The notes: generated by a model not told the origin, from the sequence alone. Positions 27,039 through 35,591 are shown, counted from the first letter of the stretch. The stretch: DNA of 64,000 nt from Algorimicrobium algoritergicola (GCF_008086165.1 NZ_VSKL01000004.1:1-64000), one strand, 5' to 3'. Program-made: numbers and translations.

Positions 27039-27067
27039 AAAAAAAGCTGCTCTTTTTTGAGCAGCTC
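27039..27067 (-). terminator. Terminator of the M48 gene, abutting the next start codon
   Basis: On the - strand, GCTGCTC and GAGCAGC (27065-27059 with 27052-27046) form a stem around AAAAAA and are followed by seven T (27045-27039). The ATG of the transporter follows with no gap. The stem begins about 29 bp after the M48 stop. Confidence 0.8.
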
Positions 27068-27094
27068 CTAAAGTAAACAAATATTTTTAAACAG

Positions 27095-27925
27095 TTAATA
27101 TTTCCCTAGCGATCTAAATTCAGATACGCCAAATTTTTTGGCTTCGGACTTCGCTTGCGGTACTAAATTAGTTAAGTTTTCAATTCGTGAAGCATTGGCT
27201 GGGTGTGTGCTTAAAAATTCAGGTGGTGCTTGTCCACCACTATTTGCATCCATACGTCTCCATAAGTTTGCCGCCTCTTCTGGATTATAACCGGCAACAG
27301 CCATTAAAATCAATCCTATTTTATCAGCTTCCGTTTCATGACTTCTGCTAAACGGTAACATCACACCAACTTGCGTACCAATTCCGTACGATTGGTTAAA
27401 AATATCACGTGTTTGATTATCTTCAATAAGTACGTTTCCAGCTAAAGCAATACCTTGCTGAATATAAGCAGCACTCATGCGTTGCTGACCATGATTAGCC
27501 AATGCATGCGCCACCTCATGACCCATAATTGCAGCAATAGCTGTTTCGTTTTCAGCAATTGGTAAAATCCCTGTATAAAAGGCAATTTTACCTCCAGGCA
27601 TACACCAAGCGTTAACTTGGTCGGATTCTATTAAATTGTATTCCCATTTATAGCCTTCCAAATAACCTTGATACCCATTAGCGTTTAACCAACGTTCTGC
27701 CGACACCGAAATGCGTTGACCAACACGCTTAATCATTTCAGATTGAGACGTACCCGTAATTACCTTATTTTCTGAAAGCACTTGATTATACTGCTGAAAT
27801 GCCGTTGGGAATAATTGATCATTCGAAACCAAAGCCATTGTTTGACTTCCGGTAAACGGATTTGTTGCGCAAGATGCGACTAAAATTAATACGAATAATC
27901 CACTTATTTTTTGTTTGAATTTCAT
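27095..27925 (-). CDS. M48-family metallopeptidase lipoprotein
   Basis: The 276-residue protein has a lipobox (VASCATNPF; lipid Cys19), the zinc motif HEVAH at residues 136-140 and the third ligand Glu197 in SRSHETEADKIG. Like BepA and LoiP in other Gram-negatives, periplasmic lipoprotein M48 peptidases act in quality control of outer-membrane proteins, which fits this barrel-rich neighbourhood. The substrate is inferred. Confidence 0.93.
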   Translation of the reverse strand: MKFKQKISGLFVLILVASCATNPFTGSQTMALVSNDQLFPTAFQQYNQVLSENKVITGTSQSEMIKRVGQRISVSAERWLNANGYQGYLEGYKWEYNLIESDQVNAWCMPGGKIAFYTGILPIAENETAIAAIMGHEVAHALANHGQQRMSAAYIQQGIALAGNVLIEDNQTRDIFNQSYGIGTQVGVMLPFSRSHETEADKIGLILMAVAGYNPEEAANLWRRMDANSGGQAPPEFLSTHPANASRIENLTNLVPQAKSEAKKFGVSEFRSLGKY

Positions 27926-28076
27926 GTGTTTTGGGTTTTCTTTTTCTAAAATAACAAAAATTGAACCATATTAAAAGTTCAGTTTTAAATAGTTAACAAA
28001 TATATGTTATAAAAACATAAATTGAAATAACCTGTTATGTTTTAATAGTGTTTACGACCAAATAAGAAAAACAACT

Positions 28077-28559
28077 ATGAAGTATATCCTATCTGTAGTC
28101 CTATTAACGGTTTTTTTTAGCTGTAATAGTTCTGCTCAAAAAAAGAATTCAAGTGAGAATACATCATTTCCAATTTCCAAAACGGAAGCCGAATGGAAAC
28201 AAGAGTTAACCAAGGAACAATTTTACGTGATGCGCGAAGCTGGAACAGAACGTGCTTTTTCAAGCCCTTTAGATAAAAATTATAAAAAAGGAACCTACGT
28301 TTGTGCTGCCTGTGAAACACCGCTGTATAAAAGTGAACATAAATTTGATTCCGGAACGGGCTGGCCAAGTTTTGATCGCGTTATTGAAGGCAATGTTGCT
28401 TTTGGAACCGATAACGATCTAGGCTATTCCAGAAATGAAGAGCATTGCGCTACGTGCGGTGGTCATTTAGGTCACGTATTTAATGATGGCCCAAGAGAAA
28501 CTACCGGAAAACGTCATTGCATAAATGGAACATCATTAAAATTTATTCCAGAATCTTAA
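28077..28559 (+). CDS. msrB: Peptide-methionine (R)-S-oxide reductase, exported
   Basis: The 160-residue protein has a lipobox-like N-terminus (FFSCNSSAQ, Cys16), zinc Cys pairs Cys76/Cys79 (CAAC) and Cys124/Cys127 (CATC), HLGHVF, and the catalytic Cys148 in RHCIN. It reduces the R-epimer of methionine sulfoxide. The export signal places it in the periplasm or on the membrane, repairing envelope proteins, unlike the cytosolic form. It is monocistronic. Confidence 0.96.
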   Translation: MKYILSVVLLTVFFSCNSSAQKKNSSENTSFPISKTEAEWKQELTKEQFYVMREAGTERAFSSPLDKNYKKGTYVCAACETPLYKSEHKFDSGTGWPSFDRVIEGNVAFGTDNDLGYSRNEEHCATCGGHLGHVFNDGPRETTGKRHCINGTSLKFIPES

Positions 28560-28584
28560 GATTTTCCAAAACCTATAAAAGCAT

Positions 28585-28616
28585 AGCATTATAAAAATCT
28601 GTATTTTTGTAATGCT
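28585..28616 (+). terminator. Terminator after msrB
   Basis: AGCATTATAAAAAT and ATTTTTGTAATGCT form a 14-bp stem with one G-U pair and a 4-base loop, followed by ATTTTTATTTT. A TATTTTTG within the right arm (28602-28609) could also be the -7 box of the next gene, but no TTG partner is seen. Confidence 0.6.
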
Positions 28617-28627
28617 ATTTTTATTTT

Positions 28628-29164
28628 ATGGAAAACGAATTAATCACTAGTATAATAAAACAGTTTAATTACTACAAAGCTGTTGGGGATAAAACGTTCG
28701 ATCAACTAACTTTTGAAGAAATGACTTGGCAGTATAACGATTCTGCAAATAGTATTTCCATAATTGTTAAGCATATGGTTGGTAATATGTTCAGTAGATG
28801 GACCAATTTTTTAACGGAAGATGGTGAAAAAACTTGGCGTCAACGAGACCAAGAGTTTGAAGCTAGCTATACCAATAAAGACGAGTTAATTTCTGCTTGG
28901 GAACGTGGTTGGAAATGTCTTTTTGATGCCATTGAACCTTTAAAAAACAACGAATTAAACACCATAATTTACATCCGAAATGAAGAACATTTAGTTTCTG
29001 AAGCCATTTTTAGACAATTAGGTCACTACTCCTACCACATTGGTCAAATAGCACATATTGGAAAAATGTTGAAAGGAAACGATTGGCAACCCTTATCTAT
29101 TGCAAAAGGGAATTCAGCAGCATATAATAAGGTGAAATTTTCAAAAGAAAAAGAAAATAAATAG
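28628..29164 (+). CDS. DinB-like protein (DUF1572)
   Basis: The 178-residue protein is a predicted four-helix bundle. Its His residues sit where DinB-like proteins bind metal (SIIVKHMVGNMFSRW, LGHYSYHIGQIAHIGKML), and the DUF1572 opening fits (FNYYKAVGDKTFDQLTFEEM). DinB-like proteins include thiol transferases and proteins of unknown function; this one cannot be assigned further. The last ten residues are Lys/Glu-rich. Confidence 0.85.
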   Translation: MENELITSIIKQFNYYKAVGDKTFDQLTFEEMTWQYNDSANSISIIVKHMVGNMFSRWTNFLTEDGEKTWRQRDQEFEASYTNKDELISAWERGWKCLFDAIEPLKNNELNTIIYIRNEEHLVSEAIFRQLGHYSYHIGQIAHIGKMLKGNDWQPLSIAKGNSAAYNKVKFSKEKENK

Positions 29165-29250
29165 TATACAGGTGACGTGTAGCTAGAAAAGTTATCAGTT
29201 TAGTACTAAATGACTGATTGACTTTGCTTTTCTCCAAAAAAATGCAACAT

Positions 29251-29330
29251 GTGCGTGAGTGATAGAAACGGCATCCTTTTGCTTTTTCTGCAAAAGATAT
29301 AGTGAATAGCACGACCTTTAGGTCACGCCC
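29251..29330 (+). ncRNA. Candidate structured element between the DinB-like gene and lpdA
   Basis: The 80-base segment has an outer stem GCGTGA (29253-29258) with TCACGC (29323-29328), an inner stem CTTTTGC (29276-29282) with GCAAAAG (29290-29296), and an alternative GACC-TTTA-GGTC hairpin (29313-29324) that competes with the outer stem. It is more GC-rich than its surroundings. I recall similar GATAGAAACGGCATCC-like intergenic sequences in other flavobacteria but cannot confirm this here. The strand, and whether it is a separate RNA or a leader, are unknown. Confidence 0.35.
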
Positions 29331-29411
29331 AAATAAAAATGAAACTACAATTTATTATATCGGCTATGTTTCGTAAATTCGTAGCATCAAAAAACGATTA
29401 AAAAAAACACA

Positions 29412-30788
29412 ATGAGTAAATACGATATTATTGTTCTTGGAAGTGGCCCAGGAGGTTATGTAACAGCTATTAGAGCATCACAATTAGGTTTTAAAACTGC
29501 TGTAATTGAAAAAGAAAACCTTGGTGGTGTTTGTTTAAATTGGGGTTGTATTCCTACAAAAGCCCTTTTAAAATCGGCTCAAGTTTTTGAATACTTGAAA
29601 CATGCTGAAGATTATGGGTTATCTGTAAAAGAATTTGACAAAGATTTTGATGCGGTTGTAAAACGCTCAAGAGGTGTTGCTGATGGTATGAGCAATGGTG
29701 TTAAGTTTTTAATGAAGAAAAATAAAATTGACGTTATTGAAGGTTTTGGGAAATTAAAACCTGGAAAAAAAGTGGACGTTGATGGTAAAGAATATTCTGC
29801 CGATCATATTATTGTTGCAACTGGCGCACGCTCTCGCGAGTTACCAAGTTTACCACAAGACAGCAAAAAAGTTATTGGTTACAGAGAAGCCATGACGCTA
29901 AAAGAGCAACCAAAAAAGATGATTGTTGTTGGTTCTGGTGCCATTGGTGTTGAGTTTGCATACTTCTACAATTCTATGGGAACAGATGTAACGATCGTTG
30001 AATTTTTACCAAACGTGGTACCTGTTGAAGATGAGGATGTATCTAAACAATTAGAGCGTTCATTTAAGAAAAGTGGTATTAAAATCATGACATCTTCAGA
30101 AGTTACTAAAGTAGATACATCAGGAACTGGTGTAAAAGCAACTGTTAAAACAAAGAAAGGTGAAGAAGTTCTGGAAGCAGATATTATTTTATCGGCTGTA
30201 GGAATTAAGTCTAACATTGAAAACATTGGTTTAGAAGATGTGGGTATTGCTGTAGATCGTGATAAGATTTTAGTAAACGATTTTTATCAGACAAATATTC
30301 CTGGTTACTACGCAATTGGCGATGTAACGCCTGGACAAGCATTAGCACACGTTGCTTCTGCGGAAGGCATTTTATGTGTTGAGAAAATTGCAGGTCAGCA
30401 TGTTGAAGCTTTAGACTACGGAAATATTCCTGGTTGTACGTATGCATCTCCAGAAATTGCGTCTGTTGGTTTAACTGAAAAGCAAGCTAGAGAAAAAGGA
30501 TTGGATATTAAAGTTGGAAAATTCCCGTTCTCGGCTTCTGGTAAAGCAAGTGCTTCTGGCGCTAAAGATGGCTTTGTAAAAGTGATTTTTGATGCCAAAT
30601 ATGGCGAATGGTTAGGTTGCCACATGATTGGTGCTGGTGTAACCGATATGATTGCTGAAGCTGTTTTAGGTAGAAAACTAGAAACTACAGGACATGAAGT
30701 TTTAAAAGCAGTACATCCACACCCTACTATGAGTGAAGCGGTTATGGAAGCTGTTGCTGATGCTTATGGTGAGGTTATACACCTTTAA
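29412..30788 (+). CDS. lpdA: Dihydrolipoyl dehydrogenase (E3)
   Basis: The 458-residue protein has an FAD fold (GSGPGGYVTAIRA), the redox disulfide Cys41/Cys46 (GGVCLNWGCIPTK), an NAD-binding GSGAIGVEFAYFY, and the C-terminal active-site base HPHPTMSEAVMEA. It reoxidises dihydrolipoamide for the pyruvate, 2-oxoglutarate and branched-chain complexes or the glycine cleavage system. No E1/E2 genes are adjacent, so it is likely shared among complexes. Confidence 0.97.
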   Translation: MSKYDIIVLGSGPGGYVTAIRASQLGFKTAVIEKENLGGVCLNWGCIPTKALLKSAQVFEYLKHAEDYGLSVKEFDKDFDAVVKRSRGVADGMSNGVKFLMKKNKIDVIEGFGKLKPGKKVDVDGKEYSADHIIVATGARSRELPSLPQDSKKVIGYREAMTLKEQPKKMIVVGSGAIGVEFAYFYNSMGTDVTIVEFLPNVVPVEDEDVSKQLERSFKKSGIKIMTSSEVTKVDTSGTGVKATVKTKKGEEVLEADIILSAVGIKSNIENIGLEDVGIAVDRDKILVNDFYQTNIPGYYAIGDVTPGQALAHVASAEGILCVEKIAGQHVEALDYGNIPGCTYASPEIASVGLTEKQAREKGLDIKVGKFPFSASGKASASGAKDGFVKVIFDAKYGEWLGCHMIGAGVTDMIAEAVLGRKLETTGHEVLKAVHPHPTMSEAVMEAVADAYGEVIHL

Positions 30789-30863
30789 TACAGAAATGCC
30801 CATCCGAAATCCTTCTTGAACAGAAAGATTTTTATTTAGATGGAATACCATTTATAAATATGT

Positions 30864-30898
30864 AAAAAAGCACGATTCTCATGTGAATCGTGCTTTTT
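30864..30898 (+). terminator. Terminator of lpdA
   Basis: AAAAAAGCACGATTC and GAATCGTGCTTTTT flank a 6-base loop, about 75 bp after the lpdA stop. It is followed by further T and may also stop transcription arriving from aroQ. Confidence 0.85.
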
Positions 30899-30956
30899 GT
30901 TTTTATTGTTTTTAAGTTCGAGTAAGAATGCCTTTCCTCTTAGGAAGGCTTTAGAA

Positions 30957-31373
30957 CTAAAGAAAACTTTGAATGGCCAATTCATAACTTTGCAATCCAA
31001 AACCAACAATAACACCTTTGGCATGAGGTGCAACATAGGAATGATGTCTGAACGCTTCGCGCTTAAATGTATTGGAAATGTGTACTTCCACAACAGGTGT
31101 TTCTATAGCAGCAACAGCATCACCAATGCCAACAGATGTATGTGTGTAAGCTGCTGCATTTAATATGATACCATCATAAGTAAAGCCAACTTCTTGAATT
31201 TTACCAATGATTTCTCCTTCAATATTAGATTGAAAATGCGCTATTGTAAATGATTCATATTTCGATTTAATCGTTTCAAAAAATTCATTGAACGTTAAGC
31301 TTCCGTAAATTTGCGGTTCACGTTTCCCTAATAAGTTTAAATTGGGACCGTTTATAATGATTAGTTTTTTCAT
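30957..31373 (-). CDS. aroQ: Type II 3-dehydroquinate dehydratase
   Basis: The 138-residue protein (usual family size 140-150) has the N-terminal GPNLNLLGKREPQIYG with the catalytic Tyr, the LNAAAYTHTSVGIGDAV segment and EVHISNTFKREAFRHHSY with the catalytic His. It dehydrates 3-dehydroquinate to 3-dehydroshikimate in the shikimate pathway. It is a single gene; the T-run of the terminator of the upstream barrel gene lies directly before it. Confidence 0.96.
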   Translation of the reverse strand: MKKLIIINGPNLNLLGKREPQIYGSLTFNEFFETIKSKYESFTIAHFQSNIEGEIIGKIQEVGFTYDGIILNAAAYTHTSVGIGDAVAAIETPVVEVHISNTFKREAFRHHSYVAPHAKGVIVGFGLQSYELAIQSFL

Positions 31374-31390
31374 AAAGTAAAGGTATAAAA

Positions 31391-31416
31391 AAAACCGAAG
31401 CGTTAACTTCGGTTTT
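31391..31416 (-). terminator. Terminator of the barrel gene 31437-32075
   Basis: AAAACCGAAG and CTTCGGTTTT pair around CGTTAA, with a run of eight T after the stem on the - strand. Confidence 0.85.
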
Positions 31417-31436
31417 AATTTATGATTATGTGTGGT

Positions 31437-32075
31437 TTAGAACATAAAACCAACACCTACTTGCCATACTGCGTTTTTAGCATCTACGTTTTCAAAAACG
31501 GTATCATCTTTAAAAATGTCTGTTAAACCAAATGTATAACGACCATTTACAAAAAATCCGCTGTCAAATTTATAGGCAGCTCCTAAGGCTAAACTAGTAT
31601 CAAAATCTTTGATATACGAATCATCTTGATTAATTTCAATGTCTCCACCATCAGAATTTGGTTCAAAATCTAATTCTTCATGTATTTTAAAACCAAATTG
31701 TGGTCCGGCCTCTACACTTAATCCTTTAACTAGATACACTTTCACTAATACTGGAACTTGAATATAATCCAATTGGTATTCTATATTCTCATCTGTATCA
31801 AAAACATTGTCTTGATCTATTTCACGCACATCAAAACCTTGTCCAGAATACATTACTTCCGGCTGGATAGACAAGCGTTCTGTAATTGGAATTTCGGCTA
31901 AAACACCCACATTAAAACTAGTACGAGATTTTAAATCATTAAAATCGTCACTGGTTATTGTGGAAAAGTTTACACCACCTTTTACTCCAAATTGAACGGT
32001 TTTTGAATCCGATTGTGCATATATACTTGTTAAGCTAAAAACTGCAGCTGCAGCAACTAAAATTACTTTTTTCAT
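31437..32075 (-). CDS. Porin-family outer-membrane beta-barrel protein
   Basis: The 212-residue protein has a signal peptide (ending IYAQ). The Bacteroidota 8-strand barrel motifs FGVKGGVNFSTIT, LSIQPEVMYSGQGFDV, VPVLVKVYLVKGLSVEAGPQFGF and the closing VWQVGVGFMF follow. It is a close paralogue of the 33725-34396 product. The role of these proteins is unknown. It is the leftmost member of a four-gene barrel array. Confidence 0.9.
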   Translation of the reverse strand: MKKVILVAAAAVFSLTSIYAQSDSKTVQFGVKGGVNFSTITSDDFNDLKSRTSFNVGVLAEIPITERLSIQPEVMYSGQGFDVREIDQDNVFDTDENIEYQLDYIQVPVLVKVYLVKGLSVEAGPQFGFKIHEELDFEPNSDGGDIEINQDDSYIKDFDTSLALGAAYKFDSGFFVNGRYTFGLTDIFKDDTVFENVDAKNAVWQVGVGFMF

Positions 32076-32340
32076 CTTTTGCTATTTTAGGGTTTATAAT
32101 TATTGTGTCACAAAGATGTCTATCTTTTAAAATAGAAATTGACGTTTTCCATAAGAAAAATAACGCAAAAAATAATTTTATAAATTTGAATCCAGATTTA
32201 AATAGTACTGTTAATAAACTAACATTTTGACAATTAATAAATTAGCTGCTCTAACCTGAAAATTGTGTTCAATTGAGAATTTTAAGCATAAAAAAACCGA
32301 AGCTTTCGCTTCGGTTTTTAAACATTTTAATAATTTGGAA
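32076..32340. other. Intergenic region with terminator (265 bp)
   Basis: This contains the terminator at 32292-32319. On the - strand CATCTTTG about 50 bp before the 32075 start is one base off a -7 box but lacks a TTG partner. Nothing else is seen. Confidence 0.5.
32292..32319 (-). terminator. Terminator of the barrel gene 32341-32934
   Basis: AAAAACCGAAGC and GCTTCGGTTTTT form a perfect 12-bp stem with a 4-base loop and a T-run, 21 bp after the stop. Confidence 0.9.
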
Positions 32341-32934
32341 TTAGAATTTGTAAACCAATCCAAAGTTGATATCACGTAAGTTCAAACCAAATGATAATGT
32401 ATCATAAGATTCAGCTCCATCGAAATCAGCTTTTTCTGTTGTATATCCTAAAATACCAAAAGAAGCTTCTAACGCGAATGACTTAGATATAAAATAACTA
32501 ACACCTGGCGCTACACCTACTGCAAAACCATCCGTTTTAACGTCTGCTAATTTATCATCCGTACTTCTGTAATCAACACCTAGTTCTCCAAATACTGAAA
32601 ACTGACTATCCGGAGTAAAATAATATCTACCAAATACACCAGCAGATAATGTTCCCATATCAACTGTATCAACAGGACCTGATTCTGCTTTTCTAGATAT
32701 ATATCCTAATTTTGCTCCAACAGCAATATTTTCAGTTACGAAAAATCCTGCTTGAGGCGCTATTTCAAAAACGTTAGCCTTATCGTCTGCAATTTTTTCA
32801 GAACCAAAACCAACTGAACCAGAAATAAAAATATCTCCTTTTGCAAAACCAGTTGTTTGATCATTGTCATTCTGTGCATTCACATTTGTGAAACCAATTA
32901 CAGCAACAGCTGCAGTAAATAATAATTTTTTCAT
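32341..32934 (-). CDS. Outer-membrane beta-barrel protein
   Basis: The 197-residue protein has a signal peptide (ending NVNAQ). Barrel strands follow, such as GDIFISGSVGFGSE, FEIAPQAGFFVTENIAVGAKLGYISRK, FAVGVAPGVSYFISKSFALEASFGILGY, and a terminal Phe (FGLVYKF). The pattern fits the OmpW/OprF-like small barrels of flavobacteria. Function unknown. It has its own promoter and terminator. Confidence 0.88.
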   Translation of the reverse strand: MKKLLFTAAVAVIGFTNVNAQNDNDQTTGFAKGDIFISGSVGFGSEKIADDKANVFEIAPQAGFFVTENIAVGAKLGYISRKAESGPVDTVDMGTLSAGVFGRYYFTPDSQFSVFGELGVDYRSTDDKLADVKTDGFAVGVAPGVSYFISKSFALEASFGILGYTTEKADFDGAESYDTLSFGLNLRDINFGLVYKF

Positions 32935-32970
32935 TTAATAATTTAATTAAGTTTTTAATTTTTGAATCGG

Positions 32971-33001
32971 CAAAAATACGCCGAATCATCATATCAACCA
33001 A
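32971..33001 (-). promoter_or_regulatory. Promoter of the barrel gene 32341-32934
   Basis: On the - strand TTG (33001-32999), a 20-bp spacer and TATTTTTG (32978-32971) match the consensus. The predicted leader is about 30 bases. Confidence 0.7.
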
Positions 33002-33027
33002 ATTAAAAGTAAGTATAATCTTATATT

Positions 33028-33615
33028 TTAAAAACCAAATTCTACGCCAAAATTAAACGAATTAAAACCGCTACCTGAAACATAGGTTCCATCATTGTAC
33101 GTATCACCATAATCCACACCTCCAGAAATACTTTGGAAAGATGCTATTAATGCTATTGTTCCTAAATCAAAACCAAATTTTGGTCGTGCATAAAATCCTG
33201 ATTTAGCATCACCAGATACATTTACTCCAACACCTAAATCAAGACCTCCAAAGAACTTGCGGTCCGCAAAGTAATATCTTGCAGAAGCAGCTATTGGAAC
33301 GAATGAGGCATCTTTATAATTTCTAATAAAATAATTACCGCTATTACCAGCGTAATAAGAATAATCGCCATCTCCTACAAAATGTGTGTAGCCTAATAAA
33401 CCACCTACTTCCAGGTTATCAATTAGCTCAAATAAGTAGGCCACATCTAAACCAAAGTTAAAAGAAGAAACATCGCTTGATGTACTTAATGGAATTCCAA
33501 TATTAGCACCTGCATAAAAACTGCCCGTTTTTGCTTTTTCGGCAAAATCATTTTGAGCAGTCATTTTTGTTAATCCGAATACTGCCATAGCAGCAAATAA
33601 AATTGGTTTTTTCAT
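33028..33615 (-). CDS. Outer-membrane beta-barrel protein
   Basis: The 195-residue protein has a signal peptide (ending MTAQN). Barrel strands (GSFYAGANIGIPLS, NFGLDVAYLFELIDNLEVGGLLGY, ARYYFADRKFFGGLDLGVGVNVS) and a terminal aromatic (FNFGVEFGF) follow. It shares a general layout with its neighbour but little identity. Function unknown. It is the third gene of the array. Confidence 0.88.
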   Translation of the reverse strand: MKKPILFAAMAVFGLTKMTAQNDFAEKAKTGSFYAGANIGIPLSTSSDVSSFNFGLDVAYLFELIDNLEVGGLLGYTHFVGDGDYSYYAGNSGNYFIRNYKDASFVPIAASARYYFADRKFFGGLDLGVGVNVSGDAKSGFYARPKFGFDLGTIALIASFQSISGGVDYGDTYNDGTYVSGSGFNSFNFGVEFGF

Positions 33616-33674
33616 AATTGTTGGTTTTAGTTAAAAGATTGATATACTTAATTATAGACAATTTACAAAAATAA

Positions 33675-33703
33675 AAAAAGCCAAAACAGTGTTTTGGCTT
33701 TTT
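33675..33703 (-). terminator. Terminator of the barrel gene 33725-34396
   Basis: AAAAAGCCAAAAC and GTTTTGGCTTTTT form a perfect 13-bp stem around a 3-base loop, 21 bp after the stop, with further T on the - strand. Confidence 0.9.
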
Positions 33704-33724
33704 AATATTATTACAATATAATGT

Positions 33725-34396
33725 TTAGAACATAAATCCTGCAGATAACTGAATTACACGGTTTTTACGTGAGAAAGAAAATATTCCAAAGTCAGCAACA
33801 TCTCCATAAAAATCTTCATCATCAACTTTCGATAATCCTAAATTATAACGAGCCGTAAAGAAAAGACCACTTGCCATTTCATAACTTGCACCAAAATTTA
33901 ATCCAAAATCAAGTGATTTGTATAAATCCTTTGTATCAATTTCAGATTCGTCTGGGTCAAGGTCTTCGTTATTATAGTCGTTAAACTCATTCTTTGCAGA
34001 TACTAAAAAACCTATTTGAGGACCAGCTTCAATGCTTAAACCATCAATAGGGAAAAATTTAGCCATGATTGGAATATTAACGTAGCTTAAATTCACATTA
34101 TAATCTACTTTACGATCATCAAAGTCATAATAATTTGACTTGAATCCTTGGCTAGAAAATAATAGTTCAGGCTGTAATGCAAACTTTTCAGTAAGCTTTA
34201 GTTCAACTAAACCACCAATATGAAAGCCAACTTTCATTTCAGCGTCTTGAAAATCCTCATCAAAACCAGCTACACCAAAATCTCCAGCTAGATTTGCAAA
34301 GTTAACACCACCTTTAACACCAAACCTAACGTCCTGTGCTGAAAGTGAACCAATACTAAAAACAGCAACAGCTGCACATACTAATAATTTTTTCAT
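33725..34396 (-). CDS. Porin-family outer-membrane beta-barrel protein, paralogue of 31437-32075
   Basis: The 223-residue protein has a signal peptide (ending SLSAQD). The motifs VRFGVKGGVNFANLAG, FALQPELLFSSQGFKS, VNIPIMAKFFPIDGLSIEAGPQIGF and IQLSAGFMF align along the whole length with the leftmost gene of the array. The loops are rich in Asp and Glu, which may bind cations. Function unknown. Confidence 0.9.
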   Translation of the reverse strand: MKKLLVCAAVAVFSIGSLSAQDVRFGVKGGVNFANLAGDFGVAGFDEDFQDAEMKVGFHIGGLVELKLTEKFALQPELLFSSQGFKSNYYDFDDRKVDYNVNLSYVNIPIMAKFFPIDGLSIEAGPQIGFLVSAKNEFNDYNNEDLDPDESEIDTKDLYKSLDFGLNFGASYEMASGLFFTARYNLGLSKVDDEDFYGDVADFGIFSFSRKNRVIQLSAGFMF

Positions 34397-34598
34397 AATT
34401 TTAAGTTTTAATTAATTGATTATAACAAACTAACCACTTTTTTCGCAATAATTAAAATTTTGAAGCTAACTTATTAACATTCTAATTAATAATTTAGAAT
34501 AACAATCTATTTTTCAGCATCTTACAGTATTAGTTGTTAACAATTACGAAACCTACTCCCGCTTTTAATAGGATTTACATACTTTTAGAACTTTATCC

Positions 34599-34606
34599 TA
34601 TCTTTG
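34599..34606 (+). promoter_or_regulatory. -7 box of xerD, 5 bp before the start codon
   Basis: TATCTTTG lies 5 bp before the ATG at 34612. No clear TTG is found at the usual distance. If used, transcription begins at or next to the start codon, giving a leaderless mRNA. Confidence 0.5.
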
Positions 34607-34611
34607 TTTGA

Positions 34612-35523
34612 ATGACCTGGAACCAAGCCTTAACTGATTTTAATTTATACTTAAAAATTGAACGTGGATTATCTCAAAATACCATTTCCAGTTATTCGTT
34701 TGATATAGAGAAATTAATAGCTTTTTTAGCGGATCATAAAATTACCACCTCTCCTATACATATCACACCTGAAATAGTACAGCAATTTATTTACCAAGTT
34801 GCAAAAGATGTCAATCCACGCTCACAATCACGGATTATTTCTGGATTACGCAGTTTTTTCAGTTATTTAGTTTTTGAAGATTATAGATCGGATAATCCAA
34901 TAGATTTAATTGAATCTCCTAGAATTGGCAGAAAACTTCCAGACACTTTAAGCTTAAAAGATATTGACCGCATTATTGACGCTATAGATTTAACCAAAGA
35001 ATATAACCAAGTTCGAATTGGGGAACGTGACAGAACCATGTTAGAAACCCTTTACGGTTGTGGTTTACGTGTCAGTGAATTGGTGAGTCTGAAAATTTCA
35101 GATTTATTTTTTGAAGAAGGATTTATCAACGTTACTGGAAAAGGCGATAAACAGCGTTTTGTTCCTATTAGTCCTACAACTCAAAAATATATAACTATTT
35201 ATATTCGCGATGTTCGTTCTGCTATAGATGTTCAGAAAGAATATAACGACACCTTATTTTTAAACAATCGTGGGAAACAATTAACACGTGCCATGATTTT
35301 TACCATTATTAAAAAATTAGCGACTGAAATAAATCTCAATAAAACTATTTCGCCACATACCTTCAGGCATTCCTTTGCAACACATCTACTAGAGAATGGT
35401 GCCGATTTAAGAGCTATTCAAATGATGCTAGGTCACGAAAGTATTACAACCACCGAAATTTATGTGCATTTGGATAAAAAGCAATTGAAGAAAGCCATTC
35501 AAACATTTCATCCTAGGAAATAA
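34612..35523 (+). CDS. xerD: Site-specific tyrosine recombinase XerD
   Basis: The 303-residue protein has an N-terminal core-binding domain (1-105) and a catalytic domain with Arg153 (GCGLRVSEL), Lys177 (TGKGDK), His249 and Arg252 (HTFRHSFATHLL), His275 (LGHESI) and Tyr284 (TTEIYVH). Xer recombinases resolve chromosome dimers at dif. No dif site is recognised here. XerD assignment follows overall similarity and the absence of integrase-like context; XerC is the alternative. Confidence 0.9.
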   Translation: MTWNQALTDFNLYLKIERGLSQNTISSYSFDIEKLIAFLADHKITTSPIHITPEIVQQFIYQVAKDVNPRSQSRIISGLRSFFSYLVFEDYRSDNPIDLIESPRIGRKLPDTLSLKDIDRIIDAIDLTKEYNQVRIGERDRTMLETLYGCGLRVSELVSLKISDLFFEEGFINVTGKGDKQRFVPISPTTQKYITIYIRDVRSAIDVQKEYNDTLFLNNRGKQLTRAMIFTIIKKLATEINLNKTISPHTFRHSFATHLLENGADLRAIQMMLGHESITTTEIYVHLDKKQLKKAIQTFHPRK

Positions 35524-35540
35524 TATTATACCTATTAAAT

Positions 35541-35570
35541 TTGCACTTAATCGGTTATTTCATACTTTTG
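35541..35570 (+). promoter_or_regulatory. Promoter of the histidine kinase gene
   Basis: TTG (35541-35543), a 19-bp spacer and TACTTTTG (35563-35570) match the consensus. The start site near 35576 leaves a leader of about 16 bases. Confidence 0.75.
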
Positions 35571-35591
35571 CAGCCTCCAAATCTCTAAATC

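Noticed and set aside
25641-27080. Longer start (27080) for the UMF1 transporter
   Set aside because: The extra 14 codons are the terminator hairpin of the upstream gene; the 27038 ATG follows it and gives the usual family N-terminus.
29097-29312. 71-codon - strand frame before lpdA
   Set aside because: It overlaps the end of the DinB-like gene and the structured element, with no recognisable protein features.
34612-35523. Tyrosine recombinase as part of a mobile element
   Set aside because: It is full-length, of XerC/D type, in housekeeping context, with no att-like repeats or cargo genes nearby.
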